From an uncultured Lentisphaeria bacterium (lineage in GTDB: Bacteria; Verrucomicrobiota; Lentisphaeria; Victivallales; Victivallaceae), in NCBI GenBank assembly GCA_903821255.1, contig CAIJKT010000424.1, positions 1-5,152 of the forward strand: a stretch of DNA of 5,152 bases. Direction: 5' to 3'. Below, in pieces: positions 1-4,954 of this stretch. The position numbers and the translations under genes are program-made. Under the pieces are notes generated by a model. That model ran no database searches. It was not told where the DNA came from and saw only the letters and a list, made by a program, of their open reading frames with translations. The stretch's first letter is position 1. Every line of letters starts with the position of its first letter.

Positions 1-605
1 AGATAGCCGGTTCCGAACAGCGTTTTCTCTTTGGCTACGCAAGGCGTCAGGAAAGAGGTGAAGCCTCTGGCGCTAAGCTGCTGCTGCACCCAGAAATACA
101 TGGCATTGCATAACTGCGCGCCCTTGCCTTTCCAGTAGTAGAAGCCGGCCTGAGCGACTTTCGCGCCGCGCTGCGTGTCAATGATGTCCAGCAGCTCGCC
201 GAGTTCCTGATGGTCTTTCGGCTTGAACGTAAATTGCGGCAGCACGCCTTCTTTGCGCAATTCAAAATTATCGGCGTCATCCTTGCCGTCGGGAACCGAC
301 GCGTCGAGCATATTCGGCAGCCAGCTCATCTTTTCATCGAGCATATTGCTGAGTTCGACCATCAACGCTTCAAGCTGAGCGAGTTCCTCTTTCATATTCT
401 TGACCTGATCGCGGGCTTCCGGATTGTCGCGGCACTCTTTGCTCAGGCGGTTGCGCTCGGCGCGGAGGAGTTCGACTTTCTGCACGGCGGCGCGATATTC
501 GCTGTCAATGCGGACAAGTTCATCAATGTCCACCGTGCAGCCGCGGCGGCAGCAGTTTTTTTTGACCAGTTCAGCGTTTTTCCTGATAAGTTTGATGTCT
601 ATCAT
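1..605 (-). CDS. serS: Serine--tRNA ligase (SerRS), N-terminal 201 residues, cut by window edge
   Basis: SerRS is a cytosolic class II synthetase that activates serine with ATP and charges tRNA-Ser (and tRNA-Sec where present). Only the first 201 residues are in the window; the family is usually about 420-430 residues. The start MIDIKLIRKN fits the family. Residues about 28-100 form the charged helical hairpin that grips the tRNA-Ser long variable arm. They are followed by the linker with WLPN (95-98) and DGKDDADNFELR (106-117), then PKDHQELGELLDIID (129-143) and FYYWKGKGAQL (155-165). Class II motif 1 follows, with its proline at 187 and FGTGYL (196-201) at the edge. Motifs 2 and 3 lie outside the window. 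The ATG at 605 is preceded by AAAAGG with an 8-nt spacer. The start lies 16 nt after the stop of the upstream fusion gene, so co-transcription is likely. The tRNA-arm and FYYWKGKGA regions differ from the E. coli version, but the family call is firm. Confidence 0.96.
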   Translation of the reverse strand, partial: MIDIKLIRKNAELVKKNCCRRGCTVDIDELVRIDSEYRAAVQKVELLRAERNRLSKECRDNPEARDQVKNMKEELAQLEALMVELSNMLDEKMSWLPNMLDASVPDGKDDADNFELRKEGVLPQFTFKPKDHQELGELLDIIDTQRGAKVAQAGFYYWKGKGAQLCNAMYFWVQQQLSARGFTSFLTPCVAKEKTLFGTGY

Positions 606-621
606 AGCAAAAACCTTTTAA

Positions 622-2343
622 TTAAAAATGTGGAAGCGGAAAATTGCGGGTAAAGGCTTTGACCTCTTCGCCGATGGATCTGAGTAAGGCTTCATCACCC
701 CTGGCTGTAACTGCCCGGTCGATGAATTCCGCAATATGGACCATCTCGACTTCTTTCATTCCGCGGGTGGTTACCGCCGGGGTGCCGATCCGGATGCCGC
801 TGGTGACAAACGGTTTTTCCGGATCAAACGGGATCATGTTCTTGTTGACCGTAATCATCGCTTTGTCCAGTGAATTGGCGACTTCCTTGCCGGTGGCGGC
901 TTTCGGCCTCAGGTCAACCAGCATCAGATGGTTGTCCGTACCGCCGGAGACGATGCGGAATCCGCGGTTCGTCAGTTCCGCCGCCAGCTTGGCGGCATTT
1001 TTCCTTACCTGCCGCTGGTACATTTTGAACTCATCGCTCATCGCTTCCTTGAAACAGATCGCTTTGGCGGCGATGACGTGTTCGAGCGGGCCGCCCTGAA
1101 GTCCCGGGAAAACTTTGGAATTGATGGTTTTGATGTATTCCTCCCTGCAGAGAATCAGGCCGGATCGCGGACCGCGCAGTGTTTTGTGCGTGGTGGATGA
1201 AACAACATCCGCATACGGAATCGGGCTGGGATGTTCGCCGGTGGCAACCAGGCCGGCAATATGGGCCATGTCAACAAACACTTTGGCCCCGACGGAATCC
1301 GCGATTTCACGGAATCTCGGAAAATCCAGAGTGCGCGGATAGGCGCTGGCGCCAACCAGAAGCATTTTCGGTTTGTGCTGTTCCGCCAGCCGTGCGACCT
1401 CATCGTAATCAATCATCTCGGTCTCTTTGCTGACGCCGTAGGGAATGATATTGTACAGCATGCCGCTGAAATTCATCGGATGCCCGTGCGTCAGATGTCC
1501 GCCGTGGTCAAGGCTCATCGCCAGTACGGTGTCGCCAGGATTTACCAGGGCGAAATATACCGCCATGTTTGCCTGGCTGCCGGAGTGCGGCTGCACATTG
1601 GCGGCTTCAGCGCCGAACAACTGGCAGGCGCGTTCAACGGCCAGCGATTCCACTTCGTCAATGAATTCGCAGCCGTTGTAGTAACGTTTCCCGGAGTAGC
1701 CTTCAGCATATTTATTGGTCAGAACCGAACCTTGTGCGGCGCGGATGGCGGCGCTGGTAAAGTTCTCAGACGCGATCAGTTCAATGCCGCCGGCCTGACG
1801 GTCCGCTTCACGATCTATCATCGCCGCGATTTTCGGATCGACATTTCTGATGGCGGCGATATCATCATAGGAATTTATTTCTATTTTTTCCAGCCGTCTG
1901 GCATGACGTCTGTCATTGCTGAACGGAGTAGCCAGCCATGCCTCGACAATATCCAGCGCCAGTGCGTCGTTCAGCCGGTCGGCTGCCAGCACCAGCATGT
2001 TGGTGCAGTTGTGATCGCGGCTTTTTTTCGCAATTTCAGGTTCGCCGGCAATCACCGCGCGGACATTGTGGAAGCGGTTGGCATTGATGCCCATGCCGAC
2101 GCCGCTGCGGCAGATCAGCAGTCCGCAGTCCGCCTTGCCCACCGACACGGCTTTGGCGGCATCGCCGGCAAAATCCGGGTAATCGTCCTGCGAATCCAGG
2201 GTGAACGGCCCCATATCCGTAATTTTAATGCCTTTGCCGGCAAGCGCGGAAACCAGTTTTTTCTTCATTTCGAAACCGCCGTGATCTGTGGCCACGACCA
2301 TTGTAAGCGGTTGTTTTCCGTACCAGTCTTTAATTTCTACCAT
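622..2343 (-). CDS. Fused ribose-5-phosphate isomerase B / serine hydroxymethyltransferase (RpiB-GlyA), 573 aa
   Basis: One uninterrupted frame joins two enzymes. Residues 1 to about 153 are RpiB (ribose-5-P to ribulose-5-P): DH 20-21, catalytic-type Cys78 in [10 protein letters not shown] 111-112, and Arg146/His147/Arg150, the phosphate-binding pattern near the RpiB end. Residues about 165-573 are a full SHMT (serine + THF to glycine + methylene-THF, PLP enzyme): ELIASEN 188-194, HSGSQAN 253-259, DMAHIAG 358-364, PLP lysine 387 in [20 protein letters not shown] 412-419, [14 protein letters not shown] 515-528. The combined length is about that of RpiB (~150) plus SHMT (~415), so neither half is truncated. 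I chose the ATG at 2343 because AAGGAG lies 8 nt upstream. A GTG three codons earlier overlaps that SD and is unlikely. The gene lies between a YwlE-like phosphatase and serS, probably in one operon. The joint (about 152-161) is unusually AT-rich. No single gene symbol fits; it corresponds to rpiB plus glyA. Confidence 0.97.
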   Translation of the reverse strand: MVEIKDWYGKQPLTMVVATDHGGFEMKKKLVSALAGKGIKITDMGPFTLDSQDDYPDFAGDAAKAVSVGKADCGLLICRSGVGMGINANRFHNVRAVIAGEPEIAKKSRDHNCTNMLVLAADRLNDALALDIVEAWLATPFSNDRRHARRLEKIEINSYDDIAAIRNVDPKIAAMIDREADRQAGGIELIASENFTSAAIRAAQGSVLTNKYAEGYSGKRYYNGCEFIDEVESLAVERACQLFGAEAANVQPHSGSQANMAVYFALVNPGDTVLAMSLDHGGHLTHGHPMNFSGMLYNIIPYGVSKETEMIDYDEVARLAEQHKPKMLLVGASAYPRTLDFPRFREIADSVGAKVFVDMAHIAGLVATGEHPSPIPYADVVSSTTHKTLRGPRSGLILCREEYIKTINSKVFPGLQGGPLEHVIAAKAICFKEAMSDEFKMYQRQVRKNAAKLAAELTNRGFRIVSGGTDNHLMLVDLRPKAATGKEVANSLDKAMITVNKNMIPFDPEKPFVTSGIRIGTPAVTTRGMKEVEMVHIAEFIDRAVTARGDEALLRSIGEEVKAFTRNFPLPHF

Positions 2344-2351
2344 GATGAACA

Positions 2352-2357
2352 CTCCTT
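2352..2357 (-). promoter_or_regulatory. Shine-Dalgarno AAGGAG for rpiB-glyA
   Basis: AAGGAG on the minus strand is followed by an 8-nt spacer and then the ATG at 2343. It decides the start: the longer alternative would begin with a GTG at 2352 whose first base lies inside this motif. It is one of the clearest ribosome-binding sites in the window, consistent with strong translation of the fusion enzyme. Confidence 0.85.
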
Positions 2358-2382
2358 ATGTAAATAATTGAATCTTTATGTA

Positions 2383-2862
2383 TCAAGTTTTTGAATCATC
2401 GCTTTTTAAAAATTTATCAAGATCAAGAAATAAATTGTCCAGAGCCTCTTTCATTTCTTCAAAACATGCTTTGTATGCTTCTTTATCCCCGCCAAACGGG
2501 TCATTAACATTCCGCCCCCTGCTCCGGCTGCTGAAATCCATCAGCAGGCGCGTTTTGTCCAGCGCCGCCGGCAGTATTGTACCAACATGCATACGGTGCG
2601 CTGATGTCATCGCAACGATCAAATCAGCATCTTTCAGCAGATCCGCCGTAAGCATTGAACTGGAAAAACCGGAAAGATCAATTCCATATTCTCGCATTAC
2701 CGCGGCCGACTGCTCCGAGGAGCCGGCACCGTCATAAGCGCATATTCCGGCCGAACCGACTGCGATGTCATCGCGCCCGGCCTCCTTGCACAACTGGCGG
2801 AAGTAGCCTTCACACATCGGGCTTCTGCAGGTGTTTCCTGTACAAATAAACAAAATTTTCAT
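2383..2862 (-). CDS. Low-molecular-weight protein phosphatase, YwlE-like (predicted protein-arginine phosphatase)
   Basis: A cytosolic phosphatase of the LMW-PTP family, 159 aa (typical length). The P-loop CX5R is at the N-terminus, CTGNTCRS with nucleophile Cys7, Arg13 and Ser14. The general acid is Asp121 in NDPFGG. The rest fits the family: SAG 37-39, the YGIDLSGFSS segment (59-68) and DLIVAMTSAH (80-89). Residue 11 is Thr, as in Bacillus YwlE, where this residue is known to favour phosphoarginine. Most tyrosine-specific members have a bulkier residue such as Ile or Leu there. Function as a phosphoarginine phosphatase is therefore inferred; tyrosine phosphatase is the alternative. The arginine kinase (McsB) is not in the window. 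The start is fixed by the family N-terminus MKILFICTGN. The nearest purine-rich SD-like stretch (AGGGAG) is about 14 nt upstream, which is long. It lies 39 nt before rpiB-glyA, matching the ywlE-rpiB-(ywlG)-glyA order of Bacillus subtilis. Confidence 0.93.
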   Translation of the reverse strand: MKILFICTGNTCRSPMCEGYFRQLCKEAGRDDIAVGSAGICAYDGAGSSEQSAAVMREYGIDLSGFSSSMLTADLLKDADLIVAMTSAHRMHVGTILPAALDKTRLLMDFSSRSRGRNVNDPFGGDKEAYKACFEEMKEALDNLFLDLDKFLKSDDSKT

Positions 2863-2965
2863 ACCAGTGTCTGCAACTCCCTTCCGGAACGCCGGAGCCG
2901 ATGCGGAACAGAAATTTCATAAACCGTCCCGCAAACCTTATTGCACTATCCACTCATTACGGATA

Positions 2966-2994
2966 TTGTAAAAGATGTATTATAGCATTATAAA
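2966..2994 (+). promoter_or_regulatory. Candidate sigma70-type promoter for trmB
   Basis: TTGTAA (2966-2971) and TATAAA (2989-2994) are separated by exactly 17 nt. This predicts a transcription start near 3001 and a very short AT-rich leader before the ATG at 3017. It overlaps the minus-strand -10 elements, so the two divergent promoters probably compete for RNA polymerase. This is motif evidence only, in an AT-rich stretch where chance matches are common. Confidence 0.45.
2979..2987 (-). promoter_or_regulatory. Candidate extended -10 promoter for the phosphatase/rpiB-glyA/serS operon
   Basis: The minus strand reads TGCTATAAT, which matches the extended -10 pattern TGnTATAAT. A second TATAAT lies immediately upstream (2987-2992). 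No good TTGACA-like -35 sits at 16-18 nt, as is common for extended -10 promoters. Transcription would begin near 2972 and give a leader of about 110 nt before the ATG at 2862. This is motif evidence only. Confidence 0.5.
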
Positions 2995-3016
2995 TGAATA
3001 AATAAATCAAAAATTA

Positions 3017-3676
3017 ATGAAAATTTCAATGATGGAACATAAAAAAGACAGTCATTCAATAAAATTCCTGACCTCGGAATACGTATGTTTAGATTCAGTG
3101 GCGGACCTTGCCAAATGGGCGCGGGTGGAGCTGGATCTGGGGTGCGGCAAAGGCAATTTCGCCGTCGGGATGGCGCACCGCCATCCCGAAACGCTGGTTC
3201 TGGCCGCTGACCTCCTGGTCGGCAGAATGCGTAAACTGCATAAACGCATCGAACGTGAAAAAGTGACGAATGTGCTGCTGCTGCGGGTCGAAGCCAGAAA
3301 TCTGCTCGGCTATATGCTGCCGGACCATTCGCTGGACCGCCTGCATATTCTCTGCCCCGACCCCTGGCCCAAAAACAAGCATCGCGGCAACCGCCTGCTC
3401 TGTTCGGATTTCATGACTCACCTTCACCGCGTGCTCAAACCCGGCGGACAGTTTCACTTCTCCACCGACGACGTCTCCTATTTCAACATCATGTATAATG
3501 TTGTCGGGAAATCCGGGCTGTTCGATGAAAACAATGCCCTGCTGGCTGAAACCAGCGACATCAAAACCGATTTTGAAAAACGCTGGAACGCACTGGGCAA
3601 AGAGGTAAACCATATCCTCTGGGTCAGCCGCTCCCGTGCAGACGTCGAACGCTTAATGCCGGCAGCCGGCCACTAA
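3017..3676 (+). CDS. trmB: tRNA (guanine-N7-)-methyltransferase TrmB
   Basis: A SAM-dependent methyltransferase that forms m7G at position 46 of the tRNA variable loop. It is 219 aa, within the usual 200-240 range. The SAM-binding motif is LDLGCGKGNF (39-48). The acidic residue after strand 2 is Asp65 (AADLLVGRM) where Glu is more usual. The signature PDPWPKNKHRGNR lies at 114-126, with Asp115 matching the conserved aspartate of the family. The post-motif LKPGGQFHFSTD is at 140-151. The C-terminal TDFEKRWNALGKEV fits the family substrate-binding tail. The usual basic run after PDPWPK (K-R-H-x-K-R-R) is altered here, so this is a divergent member. No Shine-Dalgarno precedes the ATG at 3017; ATGs at 3029 and 3032 are alternatives, and an in-frame TAA at 2999 limits extension. 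It is transcribed divergently from the phosphatase operon, and its stop overlaps that of the downstream convergent gene. Confidence 0.94.
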   Translation: MKISMMEHKKDSHSIKFLTSEYVCLDSVADLAKWARVELDLGCGKGNFAVGMAHRHPETLVLAADLLVGRMRKLHKRIEREKVTNVLLLRVEARNLLGYMLPDHSLDRLHILCPDPWPKNKHRGNRLLCSDFMTHLHRVLKPGGQFHFSTDDVSYFNIMYNVVGKSGLFDENNALLAETSDIKTDFEKRWNALGKEVNHILWVSRSRADVERLMPAAGH

Positions 3677-3720
3677 ACTTGCGCCGGCGGTTCGACAGTC
3701 GCCGGCTCCGCTTCCGGCAT
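3656..3720. terminator. GC-rich inverted repeat across the convergent trmB/DUF975 ends
   Basis: ATGCCGG (3656-3662) plus AGCCGGC (3664-3670) can pair with GCCGGCT (3701-3707) plus CCGGCAT (3714-3720). That gives 14 GC-rich pairs around a loop that holds both stop codons. A local hairpin, TCCGGCA-TTAC-TGCCGGA (3713-3730), is an alternative fold. No T-run follows on either strand, so it is not a classical intrinsic terminator. A role in ending or colliding convergent transcription is inferred. The repeat also lies within coding sequence of both genes. Confidence 0.3.
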
Positions 3721-4320
3721 TACTGCCGGATGAGCCAAGTCATCATAGAATTTGGCATTACTGATAAACATATATGGAGCCAGCCACAAAAATCCAATTC
3801 CGAAAGTCAGGATGCATAACAACGCCCAGCCGATAAACCGCAGATGCAAACAAAATAGTTTCCACTTATTGCCGCGCATCATTTCCTTGCTCTTGCGGAT
3901 TGCATCCAAAGGACCGATGTTGGCGTCTTCCGCGATAATGTAAAAAATCTGGGAGTACGCATAAATGGCAATATATCCCGGGATTATCAGCAAAAGAAGC
4001 CACAGGCATACGAATAATACCATTAATAAATAAGCGCCGAGAGCAACCCCGAATCTCTGGAAGCCTTCGAATATCTGGGGCAGGCGCGGATCTTGATTCC
4101 TCGACAGTGACAGCGCAAAAATAACCAGTCCGAGCGACATCGGGCCTGTAAGAATAAGTCCACCAATCCCGCCGACAGACGGGATCATCTGCACCCCGAT
4201 CATAATTAATTGCATAACAACAAACGTACCAATCGCCAGTCCCCATCTGCCTCTTAATGATTCTCTCGCCTGAGCCATTAGATCACGGTTTGCGGTCTTT
4301 GACAGTGAATCCATTTTCAT
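3673..4320 (-). CDS. DUF975-family multi-pass inner-membrane protein
   Basis: A 215-aa integral membrane protein of the DUF975 family (function not established). A short polar N-terminus has the family motif ARESLRGRWGLAIG (18-31). Hydrophobic segments follow at about 26-46, 49-72, 92-129 (probably two helices split at IIPGY, 112-116) and 155-186. Recognisable family stretches are GPMSLGL (59-65), FEGFQRFG (84-91), IRKSKEMMRGNKW (141-153) and FIGWALLCILTFGIGFLW (162-179). There is no cleaved signal peptide. The tail (198-215) is rich in Pro, Glu and Ala and is probably disordered. The ATG at 4320 follows AAGGG by about 6 nt; an ATG two codons later is a less well-placed alternative. The gene stands alone and converges on trmB with a 4-nt overlap of stop codons (CTAA). 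A transport or envelope role would be speculation. Confidence 0.9.
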   Translation of the reverse strand: MKMDSLSKTANRDLMAQARESLRGRWGLAIGTFVVMQLIMIGVQMIPSVGGIGGLILTGPMSLGLVIFALSLSRNQDPRLPQIFEGFQRFGVALGAYLLMVLFVCLWLLLLIIPGYIAIYAYSQIFYIIAEDANIGPLDAIRKSKEMMRGNKWKLFCLHLRFIGWALLCILTFGIGFLWLAPYMFISNAKFYDDLAHPAVMPEAEPATVEPPAQV

Positions 4321-4399
4321 ACCTAACCCTTATTTTGTATTTTTAACCTAAATTGTCATTATTAAGCTCAATAAACTCATAAAACAATCTTTTTTTATT

Positions 4400-4457
4400 T
4401 TCTTATGATGTCTTGTAATTGGCACTGACAATGCGAATAACAAGAACATAACAAGAA
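4400..4457. repeat. Imperfect inverted repeat with an adjacent tandem repeat
   Basis: The arm at 4400-4420 (TTCTTATGATGTCTTGTAAT plus T) can pair, with a small internal mismatch, with 4436-4457 around a 15-nt loop. The right arm is itself two copies of ATAACAAGAA (4437-4446 and 4448-4457) on an 11-bp period. The second copy can also pair with TTCTTG at 4462-4467 to make a small hairpin. There is no good T-run after the stem on either strand (only TTTT at 4460-4463 on plus), so a terminator role is weakly supported. Confidence 0.45.
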
Positions 4458-4645
4458 GGTTTTCTTGAGGCTGGCAATTTTAAAAGTAATTCCAGCAATA
4501 TTTACACATAGTTGTTTAATTACAGAATTCAAGGCATGGCAATAAAGAAAGCCCTGCCGGTTAAAAAGGATAATGTCCGGCGTTCCGGTCAATGCCCCTT
4601 GGCAGTTGCCGGTAGCCGCTGGCGTTCCATTTCCACTGCTGACGA

Positions 4646-4699
4646 TCAAGCGAATATGACCGTAAGGCTGAATAATATGATTATGCTGATTGTTTTCAT
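4646..4699 (-). pseudogene. Possible start of a secreted-protein gene, ended early by TGA
   Basis: On the minus strand, AGGGAG (4707-4712) is followed by a 7-nt spacer and an ATG that opens MKTISIIILFSLTVIFA, then TGA. Lys2 followed by a long hydrophobic run is what a signal peptide looks like. Stopping exactly after the hydrophobic core suggests a broken gene. Reading on in the other frames gives no domain I recognise. A genuine 17-residue membrane peptide, or pure chance in AT-rich DNA, are alternatives. The overlapping 102-codon frame starting at 4703 has the same SD only 3 nt away, which is too close. Confidence 0.25.
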
Positions 4700-4743
4700 T
4701 CATTTACTCCCTGATTTGTGCTGACAGTAATGCCGCTGGCACA

Positions 4744-4752
4744 TGGTACAAT
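4744..4752 (+). promoter_or_regulatory. Candidate extended -10 promoter upstream of the 4791 start
   Basis: TGGTACAAT matches the extended -10 pattern TGnTATAAT with one mismatch. No convincing -35 lies at normal spacing (CTGACA at 4721-4726 is about 20 nt away). A transcript would start near 4759 and reach the SD AAGGA about 20 nt later. This is motif evidence only. Confidence 0.3.
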
Positions 4753-4790
4753 ATCATGGCTTTTATCTTAAATTCAAGAAGGAAATATTA

Positions 4791-4850
4791 ATGCCGCTAG
4801 AATATACTGTCCCAATCCTCCACCTGTATGCGCAAAAATTTCTACTTTGA
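4791..4850 (+). pseudogene. Well-initiated 19-codon ORF, probably a gene start cut by the insertion sequence
   Basis: AAGGA, a 7-nt spacer and ATG form a good start, downstream of a candidate extended -10 promoter. The frame reads MPLEYTVPILHLYAQKFLL and then TGA, with no recognisable domain. A transposase gene begins 104 nt later. CTAG at 4797-4800, three codons in, fits the YTAR type of 4-bp target known for IS701-family elements. If this is right, only the first few codons are host sequence and the rest is the left end of the element. This is inference; the other side of the element is outside the window. Confidence 0.3.
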
Positions 4851-4954
4851 CAGATTAACTGTTTTTTGTATCGTTCTAAATGTGCTTTTCAGGTAAATCG
4901 TGGCATATTATTGATAGATAAAAATTAGCTATTCTGCTGAAGGATTATAATGCT
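4797..4954 (+). mobile_element. Probable left end of an insertion sequence (partial)
   Basis: This is the non-coding stretch between a possible CTAG target site (4797-4800) and the transposase start. It carries a candidate transposase promoter (TTGACA at 4847) and ribosome-binding site (4940-4944). The exact terminus cannot be fixed without the right-hand inverted repeat, which lies outside the window. The element continues past 5152. Confidence 0.4.
4847..4874 (+). promoter_or_regulatory. Candidate transposase promoter
   Basis: A perfect TTGACA (4847-4852) is followed after 16 nt by TATCGT (4869-4874, four of six matches to TATAAT). It would drive the transposase from near 4881 with a leader of about 74 nt. 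A weak -10 is usual for insertion-sequence promoters. This is motif evidence only. Confidence 0.35.

Larger units (their letters stand above)
4321..4954. other. AT-rich intergenic region without an intact recognisable gene
   Basis: This 634-nt stretch separates the DUF975 gene from the transposase. It has open frames of 102 codons (minus, 4395-4703) and 70 codons (plus, 4512-4724). Neither looks like a protein family I know; their composition is odd (a Cys/Gln/His-rich tail in the first) and they overlap each other. It does hold an imperfect inverted repeat (4400-4457), an SD with a short signal-peptide-like ORF on the minus strand, and a promoter/SD/ATG start on the plus strand. The right end is probably the left non-coding end of an insertion sequence. 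The DUF975 promoter must lie just above 4320, but I see only weak matches. Confidence 0.6.

Noticed and set aside
210..653. 147-codon open frame on the plus strand
   Set aside because: It is antisense to serS and extends into the glyA 3' end. It has no independent SD and no recognisable domain.
1231..2367. 378-codon open frame on the plus strand
   Set aside because: It is exactly antisense to the firmly identified rpiB-glyA gene. Its protein has no family resemblance, and its length is explained by the GC-rich third positions of the real gene.
3713..3730. Hairpin TCCGGCA-TTAC-TGCCGGA as an intrinsic terminator for trmB
   Set aside because: No T-run follows on the plus strand and it lies in the coding sequence of the convergent gene, so it is kept only as part of the wider inverted repeat.
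4395..4703. 102-codon open frame on the minus strand
   Set aside because: Its SD is only 3 nt from the start, whereas a different-frame ATG at 4699 has ideal spacing. The protein has an odd composition and no recognised motif, and its tail runs through the inverted repeat.
4512..4724. 70-codon open frame on the plus strand
   Set aside because: It has no SD and no known family, and it overlaps other open frames. It is probably chance.
4737..4752. Sigma54-like TGGCAC at 4737-4742
   Set aside because: The required GC of the -12 element is absent at the right distance (AA is there instead).
4728..4798. Direct repeat TAATGCCGCT at 4728-4737 and 4789-4798
   Set aside because: A single 10-bp repeat within several hundred bases is expected by chance, and neither copy sits at a convincing element boundary.
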